Shown here piece after piece: positions 34,464 through 43,800 of a DNA stretch of 64,000 nucleotides. The position numbers were made by a program, and so were the translations under genes. Each line of letters opens with the position of its first letter. The first letter of the stretch is position 1. This DNA comes from Sphingobacterium faecium. GTDB taxonomy: Bacteria > Bacteroidota > Bacteroidia > Sphingobacteriales > Sphingobacteriaceae. The stretch is taken from contig NZ_QBKH01000001.1 of the NCBI RefSeq assembly GCF_003054045.1, positions 682,001 through 746,000 of the forward strand, in the 5' to 3' direction. The notes beneath the pieces are model-generated. The model did not search any database. It was given only the letters and a program-made list of their open reading frames with translations, and was not told the DNA's origin.

Positions 34464-35537
34464 ATGAAACATAATTTTGGAGCAGGTCCTTGCATTCTGC
34501 CAAAGGAAGTTTTTCAAGAAGCTTCACAAGCTGTAATTGATTTTAATAATACAGGTTTATCCATCTTAGAGATTTCGCATCGTTCCAAAGAATTTGAAGC
34601 GGTATTGGATGAAGCTACTAAATTAGTTCGCGAATTGTTAAATGTACCGCAGGGATATTCCATTTTGTTCTTACAAGGAGGCGCGAGTTTGCAATTTGCT
34701 ATGGTAGCGATGAACTTGTTGCCGGAAGGTGGTAAAGCGGCTTATTTGGATACTGGAGTTTGGGCTTCTAAAGCGATTAAAGAAGCTAAGAAGATCGGAG
34801 CTGTAGAGGTTGTTGCTTCATCGAGTGATAAAAACTACACCTATATACCAAAACAGTTTACTGTTCCTGCTGATGCGTCTTACTTTCATTATACATCGAA
34901 TAATACAATTTATGGTACGGAAGTATTTGATGTACCAGCTTCAAATGCACCCATAGTGGTTGATATGTCTTCGGATATTTTGAGCCGTGAGATTAATGTT
35001 TCTGATTTTGATTTGATTTATGCTGGCGCACAGAAAAATATGGGACCTGCAGGTGCTACTTTAGTAGTTGTAAAAGATGAGATCTTAGGTAAAACGGGTC
35101 GAGTTATTCCATCAATATTAGATTATTCAGCTCATATAGCTGCAGATTCTATGTACAATACTCCACCTGTATTTTCTATTTTCGTCTCGTTGCTTAACTT
35201 ACGTTGGTTGAAAGCTAAGGGTGGTGTCGCAGTTATTGAGCAAGAAAATATCATCAAAGCACGTACTTTGTACGATGAAATTGATCGCAATCCATTCTTC
35301 AAAGGAACTGCTGCATTGGAAGATCGTTCTCGTATGAATGTTACCTTTATCATGGATTCTGCAGAATTAGAAGCAGAGTTTTTGGCTTTGGCAAAAGAGC
35401 GTGAGTTGATCGGTATCAAAGGGCATCGTTCAGTTGGTGGTTTTAGAGCTTCTATTTACAACGCTTTGACGATCAGTAGTATCAATGCATTGGTGGATGC
35501 GATGAAGGAGTTTGAAGAATTGAAAAATAAAATCTAA
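34464..35537 (+). CDS. serC: Phosphoserine aminotransferase
   Basis: A 357-residue PLP enzyme converting 3-phosphohydroxypyruvate to phosphoserine, the second step of serine synthesis. HNFGAGPCILPKEVF opens the protein, GLSILEISHRSKEFE and FLQGGASLQFAMVAMNLL bind substrate and PLP, and YAGAQKNMGPAGATLVVV (about residue 190) carries the Schiff-base Lys. The C-terminal GHRSVGGFRASIYNA block is typical. serA begins 8 bp downstream, so the two form an operon with a shared LacI-like operator. Confidence 0.96.
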   Translation: MKHNFGAGPCILPKEVFQEASQAVIDFNNTGLSILEISHRSKEFEAVLDEATKLVRELLNVPQGYSILFLQGGASLQFAMVAMNLLPEGGKAAYLDTGVWASKAIKEAKKIGAVEVVASSSDKNYTYIPKQFTVPADASYFHYTSNNTIYGTEVFDVPASNAPIVVDMSSDILSREINVSDFDLIYAGAQKNMGPAGATLVVVKDEILGKTGRVIPSILDYSAHIAADSMYNTPPVFSIFVSLLNLRWLKAKGGVAVIEQENIIKARTLYDEIDRNPFFKGTAALEDRSRMNVTFIMDSAELEAEFLALAKERELIGIKGHRSVGGFRASIYNALTISSINALVDAMKEFEELKNKI

Positions 35538-35545
35538 TTTATATC

Positions 35546-36493
35546 ATGAGAATATTAGCAAATGATGGTATCGATCCAGCAGGTAAACTACTTTTGGAGA
35601 ATGCCGGATTTGAAGTAGATACGAATCATATACCGCAGGAAGAGTTAGCGGAAAAATTACAAGTATACGATGCTATTACAGTACGTAGTGCAACGAAAGT
35701 AAGACAAGCGTTAATTGATGTTTGTCCAAATTTAAAAGTGATTGGACGTGGTGGTGTCGGTATGGATAATATCGATGTTGAATACGCACGCTCGAAAGGA
35801 ATAGCCGTATTAAACACTCCTGCAGCTTCTTCATTATCTGTAGCGGAATTGGTATTTGCTCATCTATTAAATGGCGTACGTTTTCTTTACGATTCGAACC
35901 GTCAGATGCCAATATCAGGCGAAAGTAAATTTGGTGCTTTGAAAAAAGCATATGCTGGTGGAACTGAACTTAGAGGTAAAACTTTAGGTGTTGTTGGTTT
36001 CGGTCGTATTGGTCGTGAGACTGCAAAAATTGGATTAGGTATGGGTATGGACGTCGTTTACTACGATCTTGCCGATGGTCCTAAAACTTTAACTTTGTCT
36101 TTAACACAGGGATTTGAAGTCGAGCTACCTGTAGATCAGGTATCGATGGAAGATTTATTAAAAACATCTGATTTTATTACGCTGCATGTTCCTTTCCTAG
36201 ATAAACCCGCAATTGGTCAAGCTGAATTTGCGTTATTAAAAGATCAGGTCGGTTTAGTGAATGCTGCTCGAGGTGGTGTGATTGATGAGCTTGCTTTGAT
36301 TGAAGCGTTAGATTCAGGTAAAGTGGCGTTTGCTGGTTTAGATGTATTTGACAATGAGCCTACTCCGCGAGTAGAGATTTTAAAACATCCAAAAATTTCG
36401 TTGACGCCCCATATTGGAGCGGCTACAAATGAAGCACAAGAACGTATAGGTGTTGAATTAGCACAGTTGATTATCGAAAATCTTAAGAAGTAA
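35546..36493 (+). CDS. serA: D-3-phosphoglycerate dehydrogenase, short form
   Basis: A 315-residue NAD-dependent dehydrogenase making 3-phosphohydroxypyruvate, the first step of serine synthesis. GRGGVGMDNIDVEYARSKGI and VVGFGRIGRETAKIG (NAD loop, about residue 147) are present, with catalytic Arg in NAARGGVID, Glu in DVFDNEPTP and His in TPHIGAAT. It lacks the C-terminal ACT domain through which serine inhibits longer forms, so control may instead be transcriptional. A strong terminator follows. Confidence 0.95.
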   Translation: MRILANDGIDPAGKLLLENAGFEVDTNHIPQEELAEKLQVYDAITVRSATKVRQALIDVCPNLKVIGRGGVGMDNIDVEYARSKGIAVLNTPAASSLSVAELVFAHLLNGVRFLYDSNRQMPISGESKFGALKKAYAGGTELRGKTLGVVGFGRIGRETAKIGLGMGMDVVYYDLADGPKTLTLSLTQGFEVELPVDQVSMEDLLKTSDFITLHVPFLDKPAIGQAEFALLKDQVGLVNAARGGVIDELALIEALDSGKVAFAGLDVFDNEPTPRVEILKHPKISLTPHIGAATNEAQERIGVELAQLIIENLKK

Positions 36494-36511
36494 TCTTCCG
36501 CATAATAAATG

Positions 36512-36553
36512 ATGCGGCACAAAAACTTTATGTATTTGTGCCGCATTTTTTTG
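36512..36553 (+). terminator. Terminator after serA
   Basis: ATGCGGCACAAA pairs with TTTGTGCCGCAT (ending 36546), followed by T6. Confidence 0.9.
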
Positions 36554-36612
36554 CAAAAAAACTAAGTAATTGCCTATATTCACGGCAAAATTTAAATATA
36601 ATGTAATTCAGT

Positions 36613-37926
36613 ATGAAAATTTTAAAATTTGGTGGTACATCTGTCGGAAGTGCAGAACGCATCAAAGGGTTGTTAGATATCGTAAATCCTTCTGAGCGTC
36701 AAGTTGTGGTGTTGTCAGCTGTGTCTGGGACAACAAATGCTTTAGTAGAAATTGGTCAAGCATACCTTGCAGGTGATAAGGACTTGGCGAAGGATTTAAT
36801 AAAGAAGCATAAAGACAAGTACGAAGACCTTATTAAGGAATTGTTCAAAACTGAAGCGGGATATAAAAATGGTAAAAGCCTGATTGATTCTCATTTTAAT
36901 TTCATTGAAAGCTTTGCCAATGAAATTTTTACTCCTATCGAAGATAAAATCATCTTGGCGCAGGGAGAGTTGATGTCTACCGCTTTATTTCATTTTCATT
37001 TGACAGAAATCAATGTTCCGTCTATTTTATTGCCGGCATTAGATTTTATGAAGATTGATGAAGACAATGAGCCTGTTGTAGACTTTATTACAGAAAGGTT
37101 GACACCCTTGCTTGCTAAATCACCAGAAAATACGTTATTCATTACTCAGGGATTTATTTGTCGCAATTCTTTTGGTGAAGTGGATAATTTACGACGTGGC
37201 GGTTCAGATTATACTGCCTCTTTAATAGGTGCGGCTATCGGTGCTGAGGAGGTCCAAATTTGGACAGATATTGATGGTATGCATAATAATGATCCGCGTA
37301 TTGTTAAAAATACTACTCCAATAGCACATTTGAGTTTTGATGAGGCAGCAGAGCTAGCTTATTTTGGAGCTAAAATTTTGCACCCACAATCTGTTTTCCC
37401 AGCTCAGAAGTATAATGTTCCAGTGCGTTTGTTGAATACGATGGACCCACAGGCAACCGGCACGCTTATCAGCAAAGAAGGTGGTCAAAAAGGAAGTATC
37501 CGTGCTATTGCTGCTAAAGATGGTATCACTGCCATTCATATTCATTCTTCTCGTATGCTATTAGCATACGGATTCTTACGTCGTGTTTTTGAGATATTTG
37601 AGCGCTATAAAACGCCAATTGATATGATTACAACTTCTGAAGTGGCTGTTTCAGTTACTATTGATGATACAAAAAATCTTCTGGATATCATCAAAGAAGT
37701 CGAAGATTTTGGAACAGTTTCAGTTGATGAGCATCAAACGATCGTATGTGTAGTTGGTGATTTTGACTTGAACACGCATGGATATGCTGCGCGTGTTTTA
37801 GATGCTGTAAAGCACTTACCTGTTCGTATGATTTCATACGGTGGTTCTGACTATAATGTTTCTGTTTTATTGGATACAAATCATAAAGTCGAGGCATTAC
37901 GTTCGTTACACAACCGTTTATTTTAA
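36613..37926 (+). CDS. lysC: Aspartate kinase, monofunctional
   Basis: A 437-residue kinase phosphorylating L-aspartate, the entry to lysine, threonine and methionine synthesis. KILKFGGTSVGSAERI (residues 2-17) is the kinase signature, LRRGGSDYTASLIGAAI and WTDIDGMHNNDPRIV form the active site, and two ACT domains lie in the C-terminal third (about 300-437). No homoserine dehydrogenase fusion. lysA follows after 14 bp, so the pair probably serves lysine/diaminopimelate supply and responds to lysine through the ACT domains. Confidence 0.95.
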   Translation: MKILKFGGTSVGSAERIKGLLDIVNPSERQVVVLSAVSGTTNALVEIGQAYLAGDKDLAKDLIKKHKDKYEDLIKELFKTEAGYKNGKSLIDSHFNFIESFANEIFTPIEDKIILAQGELMSTALFHFHLTEINVPSILLPALDFMKIDEDNEPVVDFITERLTPLLAKSPENTLFITQGFICRNSFGEVDNLRRGGSDYTASLIGAAIGAEEVQIWTDIDGMHNNDPRIVKNTTPIAHLSFDEAAELAYFGAKILHPQSVFPAQKYNVPVRLLNTMDPQATGTLISKEGGQKGSIRAIAAKDGITAIHIHSSRMLLAYGFLRRVFEIFERYKTPIDMITTSEVAVSVTIDDTKNLLDIIKEVEDFGTVSVDEHQTIVCVVGDFDLNTHGYAARVLDAVKHLPVRMISYGGSDYNVSVLLDTNHKVEALRSLHNRLF

Positions 37927-37940
37927 TTGAAATAGCCTAA

Positions 37941-39104
37941 ATGAAAAACGAAAATATAGAAAATCAGTTCATAGGAAAAGAAACTCCTTTTTATTATTAT
38001 GATCTGAACGTATTGGAAGATACGTTGGATGCAGCATATGAAGCATCCAGTAAACGTGGATTTCATGTACATTTTGCTTTGAAATCAAATTTTAATAGTA
38101 GATTGCTTGAAATGATCCAAAGCAAGGGCTTTGGTGCCGATTGCGTAAGTGGTAATGAGGTGCAACAAGCCATTGATGCAGGTTTCAACGCAAAGATGAT
38201 CACTTTTGCTGGAGTAGGAAAGTCTGACAAAGAGATAAATTTAGCATTAGAGCACGATATTTTTGCTTTCAACGTAGAGTCTATTCAAGAGTTAGAAGTT
38301 ATCAATGAGTTAGCTGAAGTACAGGGGCGTAAAGCGAAGGTAGCTTTGCGAATCAATCCGAATGTCGATGCCCATACTCATCATTACATCACTACAGGGT
38401 TGGATGAAAATAAATTTGGTGTCACAAATGCGGAATTAGAAAGAGCAGCTGCTGTAATACGGAAATGTGAAAATATCGAGCTTATTGGACTTCATTTTCA
38501 TATTGGTTCTCAAATAACGGATATGAATGTATTTAAGAGCTTGTGTGTAAAGGTAAATGAGTGGAAGAACTGGTTTGAGGAGCGTGGTGTAACGATCAAA
38601 GTATTGAACGTAGGGGGGGGGCTAGGAGTAGATTATCATCATCCAGATACCAATGCCATACCTGATTTTGAGGCTTATTTTGATATTTTTGATAAGTTTT
38701 TGGAAAGAACAGCTCAACAAGAAGTTCACTTTGAGCTAGGTCGAGCTTTAGTAGCACAATGTGGTTCTTTAATTAGTAAAGTACTTTATGTGAAGAATGG
38801 TGTAAAGAAGAATTTCTTGATTTTGGATGCTGGCATGACCGAATTAATGCGTCCGGCATTATACCAAGCTTTTCATAAAATCGAAAAATTGGATGATGCT
38901 GCATCCACGGAATTTATCAACTATGATGTTGTAGGACCGATCTGTGAAAGCTCAGATTGCTTTGGAAAAGAGGTGACTTTGCCCGTGTCAAAAAGAGGAG
39001 ATTTGATTGCGATACGTACTGCTGGTGCGTATGGTGAAGTTATGTCTTCGCGTTACAACCTTAGAGAAGAGATCCGTTATGTCTATAGTGACGAATTAGC
39101 ATAA
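37941..39104 (+). CDS. lysA: Diaminopimelate decarboxylase
   Basis: A 387-residue PLP enzyme for the last step of lysine synthesis. The alpha/beta barrel has HFALKSNFNSRLL (about residue 47) carrying the PLP Lys, GLHFHIGSQITD, and the glycine-rich LNVGGGLGVDYHHP. The C-terminal domain has GPICESSDCFGKE with the active-site Cys and RTAGAYGEVMSSRYN. The three glycine codons of the VGGGLG loop are all GGG, creating a nine-G run at 38613-38621. It lies 14 bp after lysC, and a terminator follows. Confidence 0.95.
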   Translation: MKNENIENQFIGKETPFYYYDLNVLEDTLDAAYEASSKRGFHVHFALKSNFNSRLLEMIQSKGFGADCVSGNEVQQAIDAGFNAKMITFAGVGKSDKEINLALEHDIFAFNVESIQELEVINELAEVQGRKAKVALRINPNVDAHTHHYITTGLDENKFGVTNAELERAAAVIRKCENIELIGLHFHIGSQITDMNVFKSLCVKVNEWKNWFEERGVTIKVLNVGGGLGVDYHHPDTNAIPDFEAYFDIFDKFLERTAQQEVHFELGRALVAQCGSLISKVLYVKNGVKKNFLILDAGMTELMRPALYQAFHKIEKLDDAASTEFINYDVVGPICESSDCFGKEVTLPVSKRGDLIAIRTAGAYGEVMSSRYNLREEIRYVYSDELA

Positions 39105-39113
39105 ACTATCCTT

Positions 39114-39159
39114 ATAAAATAAAAAGGCTTAAACAAAAGTTTAAGCCTTTTTATTTTAT
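39114..39159. terminator. Terminator after lysA
   Basis: A perfect long inverted repeat (AAAAAGGCTTAAAC / GTTTAAGCCTTTTT, extended by ATAAAAT/ATTTTAT) with a 4-nt AAAA loop. Confidence 0.9.
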
Positions 39160-39237
39160 AAGAAATTATACGCTTATCAATTCAGTAAAGGGGTGAAATA
39201 TATTTCTGTTTTGCTGTATATCCTTGTACATTTGTAA

Positions 39238-40458
39238 ATGCAACAGATTCAAGATATACTAAAGAAATTGTTTGGACACCAACAGATTGACTCAGATTTT
39301 GATTTAATGGATAATACAACCGCTTTATTAGCGAAGTATGCTTATTTACCAATCCAAGAATTGCTTGATTTTAAACCTGAGGTCACTGCCGAATATCAAG
39401 GGATTTTAGCTGAATTAGATGTTGTAAATGCGGAAGCTACTGCAATACTTTTATTGAAGGGATTGACAGCAATACAATCTGGTTCAATAGATGCTGCAAA
39501 TTATTTACAACAAGCTCAAGGGGTACAAGTAACTGCGCTAGGTTATAGTTATCTAGCATTACACTTTTTTTTACAAGATGAACCTGAAAAAGTTGTTGAA
39601 GTTTGCACGAATGCTATCGTAGATTTTCCAAAAGAACCTTATTTTTATGCATGCCGTTGTATACTGAATCGTAATTTAGATGATGATGAAGGTGCTTTTT
39701 ATGATTATCAGGTGGCAAAGCGCCTCGACTTTAATTATCATAGCTTATTAGAATGGCATGAGCATCTTCCTTATTTGGAGGCACTCAAAGCGGAACAATT
39801 AGACATCCAAGAGCTCGAAAGATGTTGCAGACAAACTCCAAATAATATTGAAAATTTAGCGAAGCTTGCTTTGGAATATGTTCATATTTATGATTATCAA
39901 CAAGCTATTGATTTGTATTCACAAGGGTTAACCTTGTCATCTGATCCTGCGGAATGGTATGTTTACCGTGCAGCTATTTACAGCAAGTTGACCTTATACA
40001 TATTGGCCTTAAAAGATTGTAATCAAGCATTAATAATTGATAAGTCTTGTGTGTCAGCCTATATTTTACGTGCAAAATTGCATGAATGCCTAGGGAAGGA
40101 TAAGGAGGCGTTAGGAGATTATGAGAAAGCCGAGTCTATAAATCCAGATCAATCAGCGATCTACGAGGAGCGAGCTTCGCTATTTGAAAGATTGGGAAAA
40201 GACGAAGATGCAATCGTTGATTATTCTAAATTGATCGCTCTGATGAAAGATGATTTCTATCCATATGTACTTCGTGCAGACGTATTTGAACGCCTGGGTA
40301 AGCAGGAGGAGGCTTTATTAGATTATAATCGGGCTATTGATCTCAATCCATACTATTCGGATCTTTACCAATACCGTGCAGCGATTAAAGAATCATTAGG
40401 TGACAGAATCGGAGCTGAGGCAGATTTACAAAAGTTTGAAGAACTGGATGAAGAATAG
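39238..40458 (+). CDS. TPR repeat protein
   Basis: A 406-residue soluble protein built of tetratricopeptide-like helical hairpins. Clear repeats run through the C-terminal half (about residues 215-395), with recurrent patterns such as AEWYVYRAAIYSKLTLYILALKDCNQAL and YPYVLRADVFERLGKQEEALLDYNRAIDLNP. The N-terminal 200 residues look like degenerate repeats. No signal peptide. Probably a protein-interaction scaffold; partners unknown. Terminators on both sides make it a single-gene transcript. Confidence 0.88.
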   Translation: MQQIQDILKKLFGHQQIDSDFDLMDNTTALLAKYAYLPIQELLDFKPEVTAEYQGILAELDVVNAEATAILLLKGLTAIQSGSIDAANYLQQAQGVQVTALGYSYLALHFFLQDEPEKVVEVCTNAIVDFPKEPYFYACRCILNRNLDDDEGAFYDYQVAKRLDFNYHSLLEWHEHLPYLEALKAEQLDIQELERCCRQTPNNIENLAKLALEYVHIYDYQQAIDLYSQGLTLSSDPAEWYVYRAAIYSKLTLYILALKDCNQALIIDKSCVSAYILRAKLHECLGKDKEALGDYEKAESINPDQSAIYEERASLFERLGKDEDAIVDYSKLIALMKDDFYPYVLRADVFERLGKQEEALLDYNRAIDLNPYYSDLYQYRAAIKESLGDRIGAEADLQKFEELDEE

Positions 40459-40474
40459 ATTCATCTTATTTTAT

Positions 40475-40515
40475 GAAAAATCCCCTAAAGCTAGATACGT
40501 TTTAGGGGATTTTTA
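40475..40515. terminator. Bidirectional terminator between the TPR and porin genes
   Basis: AAAAATCCCCTAAA (40475-40488) pairs exactly with TTTAGGGGATTTTT (40501-40514). A and T runs on both sides serve the converging genes. Confidence 0.88.
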
Positions 40516-40538
40516 TTTAATGCGAAGCATATTGATGG

Positions 40539-41732
40539 TTATATTCCTAACTCAACCTGAAATAGAAATCCCCATGAATTTTTTTCATTAGCATTGTCAA
40601 ATTGCCCCTCTTTAAAGGTGTAATTACCACTTAGATTAAATTTTAGGCGATGTGCTTTTATATATTTATTTATGCCAGCTTCTATAATCTCTGTCTGCTT
40701 TTCATAAGCTTGAATATCTCTGTGTGGCTGAACAAAAGTATAGCGACTGACAACTTCATATCCATGATTCATTAGATAGGACATCTGTTGGTTGATCCCG
40801 AATCCTTTATATGCATAGGCTGTGTTGCCTTGTAAATCAATATTCATTGGATTGTCGACATCGCGACGCATATACTCAACTTGATAAGCAAATCCTTGAT
40901 ATTTGAAGATCGCATCCACAAAGCTTGTTTTTAAAGTGAAAGGGTTTTCAACATATTTACCGGTTTGACCACCTATTCTTGTCGTTCTATCGTTGAAACT
41001 ATATCCTCCTCCAATTGATAACTTAGGTGTTTCCTCCCTTTCTAAATCTCCTTCTGAATAGTCTCCTCCGTTTTCAAAATTGCCAAAAGGTAAAAATTCA
41101 ACCCTTCCTGTGTAAGACAATCCACTATCTGTACCACTTGCTGCTCTACCTTCACCCGTAGAGATTGCTACTTTAGCATTAATAGGTACTTCGCCAATTT
41201 TTTTGCTGAGATTGGCACTCATACCGAAATCGCGATCTAATGTAAATCTGGTGTTTACTAAGGAACGATCTGCAAACTGGAGTTGCCCAGAAGAATTGAC
41301 ACGTTGCCTGTTTCCTGGTAATTTATTTTGCCCAAAACTGATGTAGAAATCATCTGTAAAGTTGTAGAATACAACCGCGTCACGGACAATATTGGGAATA
41401 CCAGTTTCATCAAAATCTTGATCACTTCTAGTAAAGGCCAATTGCAACGAGTAGCTAATCTTAGGTGTGTAGATATAACCGTCGACACGCATCCTAAGTC
41501 TACGAACACGTGCATCCCACTCTCCATTTTTTTCTCCGTCTAGTTTTTCGGTGAAGCCTGCGCGGTTTTGCATTCTAAACCTGAAGTTTGTGTAGAAAAG
41601 GGAATCTTTGCTATGGAATTGAATTCCTTTGAAATTTAAGATAGTAGCTCTATCATCTCGTTCTTGCCCTTCTGCTGCACAGGTTAAGATCGCAAGTAAG
41701 GCTGTAAGGGTAACAATTTTTGTTGCTCTCAT
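40539..41732 (-). CDS. OprO/OprP-like phosphate-selective porin
   Basis: A 397-residue outer-membrane beta-barrel with a signal peptide (LTALLAILTCAAEGQ) and aromatic-rich amphipathic strands, ending in FQVELGI. RVRRLRMRVDGYIYTPKISYSLQLAF and FYISFGQNKLPGNRQ are characteristic of the OprO/OprP family. The family includes phosphate and pyrophosphate channels, but the Bacteroidota members are mostly untested, so anion specificity is an inference. No pst or pho gene is adjacent. Monocistronic. Confidence 0.85.
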   Translation of the reverse strand: MRATKIVTLTALLAILTCAAEGQERDDRATILNFKGIQFHSKDSLFYTNFRFRMQNRAGFTEKLDGEKNGEWDARVRRLRMRVDGYIYTPKISYSLQLAFTRSDQDFDETGIPNIVRDAVVFYNFTDDFYISFGQNKLPGNRQRVNSSGQLQFADRSLVNTRFTLDRDFGMSANLSKKIGEVPINAKVAISTGEGRAASGTDSGLSYTGRVEFLPFGNFENGGDYSEGDLEREETPKLSIGGGYSFNDRTTRIGGQTGKYVENPFTLKTSFVDAIFKYQGFAYQVEYMRRDVDNPMNIDLQGNTAYAYKGFGINQQMSYLMNHGYEVVSRYTFVQPHRDIQAYEKQTEIIEAGINKYIKAHRLKFNLSGNYTFKEGQFDNANEKNSWGFLFQVELGI

Positions 41733-42103
41733 TCGTCTTTTAAAAAAAATTATAGTAAGGGTTGTTTTTTATTGTAATTAATGATGATTTCACTGAGGTA
41801 TATAGAAATATCAATAAAGTTCCATATGCTGAAATGCAAAGATCTCTATTGGAGTCATGTTGGAGATAATTTTTTCAATACATCATTTTAGAATTTAGAA
41901 TATGGTAGCTAAATACTTGTTATTGGTTAAAAATATGAGTTATTTGTGCGATCGTTTTTTTTTAGTAGATCCTTTTCTACTACTTTTTTCAAATTGAAAT
42001 ATGCGAAGTCAATTCACATTTTGTATCTGCTTCTTTTTGATTGTTAAGAACAAAGATAATAATCTAAACAATAAAAAGCCACCAGTTGGTAGCTTTTCAG
42101 TTT
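41733..42103. other. Intergenic region between porin and rpoN
   Basis: No gene seen. It holds the porin's upstream region, a TAGTAG/CTACTA hairpin followed by T-rich sequence (41964-41990) with no gene on that strand to terminate, and the rpoN terminator at the right end. Confidence 0.5.
42073..42097 (-). terminator. rpoN terminator
   Basis: AAAAGC-CACC and GGT-GCTTTT arms around AGTT/GTTG. On the minus strand the stem is followed by a T-rich run just after the rpoN stop. Confidence 0.75.
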
Positions 42104-43570
42104 TTATAATTCTTTACGTAGACGGGCGACAGGTATATTGAGTGCTTCACGATATTTCGCTACAGTACGTCTAGCAATATTATAACCTTTATCTTTCAGA
42201 ATTTCTGTTAATTTCTCGTCAGCTAGAGGTTTACGTTTATCTTCATTTGCAATACATTCTTCTAGGATTTTTTTTACTTCCTTATTGGAAACTTCTTCAC
42301 CGGATTCGGTTTGGATCGCCTCAGAGAAAAATGATTTGAGAAGGAAAGTTCCAAATTCGGTCTGTACATACTTGGAATTTGCTACACGGGAAACTGTTGA
42401 AATATCCATGCCGATACGATCAGCAATGTCTTTCAAGATCATGGGTTTAAGTTTGACGTCATCTCCTGTTAAGAAGTAATCGTATTGGTATTCCATGATG
42501 GCATTCATGGTTTTCAATAAGGTTTGTTGCCTTTGTTTGATAGCATCAATAAACCATTTAGCAGAATCCAGTTTTTGTTTAACAAACTGTACAGCTTCCT
42601 TCATCTTTTTATCCTTTTGATTGGACTTTTCGTAGTGTTCGAACATACTTTGGTAGGAACGGCTTACACGAAGTTCTGGAGCATTACGGCCATTTAGGGT
42701 AAGATGAAGTACACCATCATTATTACTGATATGAAAATCAGGTATAACATGCAGTTGTTTGCCGGCAACAGCGCCCGAATCTCCTGGTTTAGGATTTAGT
42801 TTGAGTATTTCATTAACGATATTCTTAAGATCTTCAGAGGTTAATCCTAATGATTTCTCCAGTTTATCGTAATGTTTCTTTGTAAATTCTTCAAGATAAT
42901 TTTTAACAACTTTGGTCGCTTGAATAACCGTAGGGTTATTCTGATCTTTCTTTTGTAGCTGGATGAGTAGACATTCTTGCAGATCACGTGCACCGATACC
43001 AGCAGGTTCAAAATCTTGAATCACTTTAAGCATCTCCAATACTTCACTTTCTGATGCTATAACATTCTGTGAGAATGCTAGATCATCGATAAGGCTTAAT
43101 ATAGGTCTACGCAGGTAACCATCATCGTCTAGACTTCCAATAATTTGTTGTCCAATTAGAAAATCACGGTCATCTAAAGCTAATAAATCCAATTGTTGCT
43201 GCAATTTTTCGAAAAATGAATCTTGCACAGCAATAGGAATTTCTTTTTTATCATCATCTTCATCGGAGTAATTATAATTATTGGAATAATCGGTATAATC
43301 ATCTTCCTGAATGTATTCATCTACATTAAACTCATCGCTGTCATAGCTTTCTTCACTATCGAAAGTATCATCAGGATCACGATCCGGGTATTCCTCATTT
43401 GGTTCAGCCATATTTGCTAAGCTGCCGTCTTCAAGAGCTGGATTTTCTTCTAATTCTTCTTTAATGCGTGCATCCAGGGATACCGTAGGAACCTGTAAAA
43501 GTTTAATAAACTGAATCTGTTGTGGAGATAGTTTTTGTAATAACTTTTGTTGTAAGGTTTGCTTTAACAT
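42104..43570 (-). CDS. rpoN: RNA polymerase sigma-54 factor
   Basis: A 488-residue sigma-54. The activator-interaction region I is Gln/Leu-rich (MLKQTLQQKLLQKLSPQQIQFIKLLQVP), an acidic region II spans about residues 45-110, and the core-binding and HTH regions follow. The RpoN box near the C-terminus reads ARRTVAKYREAL. ATG at 43570 is preferred over the longer reading from 43645 because it gives the conserved MLKQ start. No enhancer-binding activator or -24/-12 promoter was found in the window. Confidence 0.95.
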   Translation of the reverse strand: MLKQTLQQKLLQKLSPQQIQFIKLLQVPTVSLDARIKEELEENPALEDGSLANMAEPNEEYPDRDPDDTFDSEESYDSDEFNVDEYIQEDDYTDYSNNYNYSDEDDDKKEIPIAVQDSFFEKLQQQLDLLALDDRDFLIGQQIIGSLDDDGYLRRPILSLIDDLAFSQNVIASESEVLEMLKVIQDFEPAGIGARDLQECLLIQLQKKDQNNPTVIQATKVVKNYLEEFTKKHYDKLEKSLGLTSEDLKNIVNEILKLNPKPGDSGAVAGKQLHVIPDFHISNNDGVLHLTLNGRNAPELRVSRSYQSMFEHYEKSNQKDKKMKEAVQFVKQKLDSAKWFIDAIKQRQQTLLKTMNAIMEYQYDYFLTGDDVKLKPMILKDIADRIGMDISTVSRVANSKYVQTEFGTFLLKSFFSEAIQTESGEEVSNKEVKKILEECIANEDKRKPLADEKLTEILKDKGYNIARRTVAKYREALNIPVARLRKEL

Positions 43571-43800
43571 GTTTTGTATGACTAATTCGAAGATAAATTT
43601 AAATAAATTATATCTATTAATGAAACAAAAATACATAGATAACATATTTAGGTATAGTTATTGTAGCAATATGGATTCTTATAATCCTAGTTATCAGATT
43701 TGGAATAACGAAATGTTAAATTTCGTTAATTCTTCTTTAGAGCATGTAAAAGCTTATTTTTTTTGCTTGTTTTCACAAAACATTTTTAGACCTTTACCGT

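Noticed and set aside
41964-41990. Hairpin plus T run as a terminator or small RNA
   Set aside because: Only a 6-bp stem, no gene or promoter on that strand to support it.
43571-43645. N-terminal extension of RpoN
   Set aside because: Sigma-54 starts at the MLKQ-like Gln/Leu-rich region; the extension is hydrophobic and not conserved in the family.
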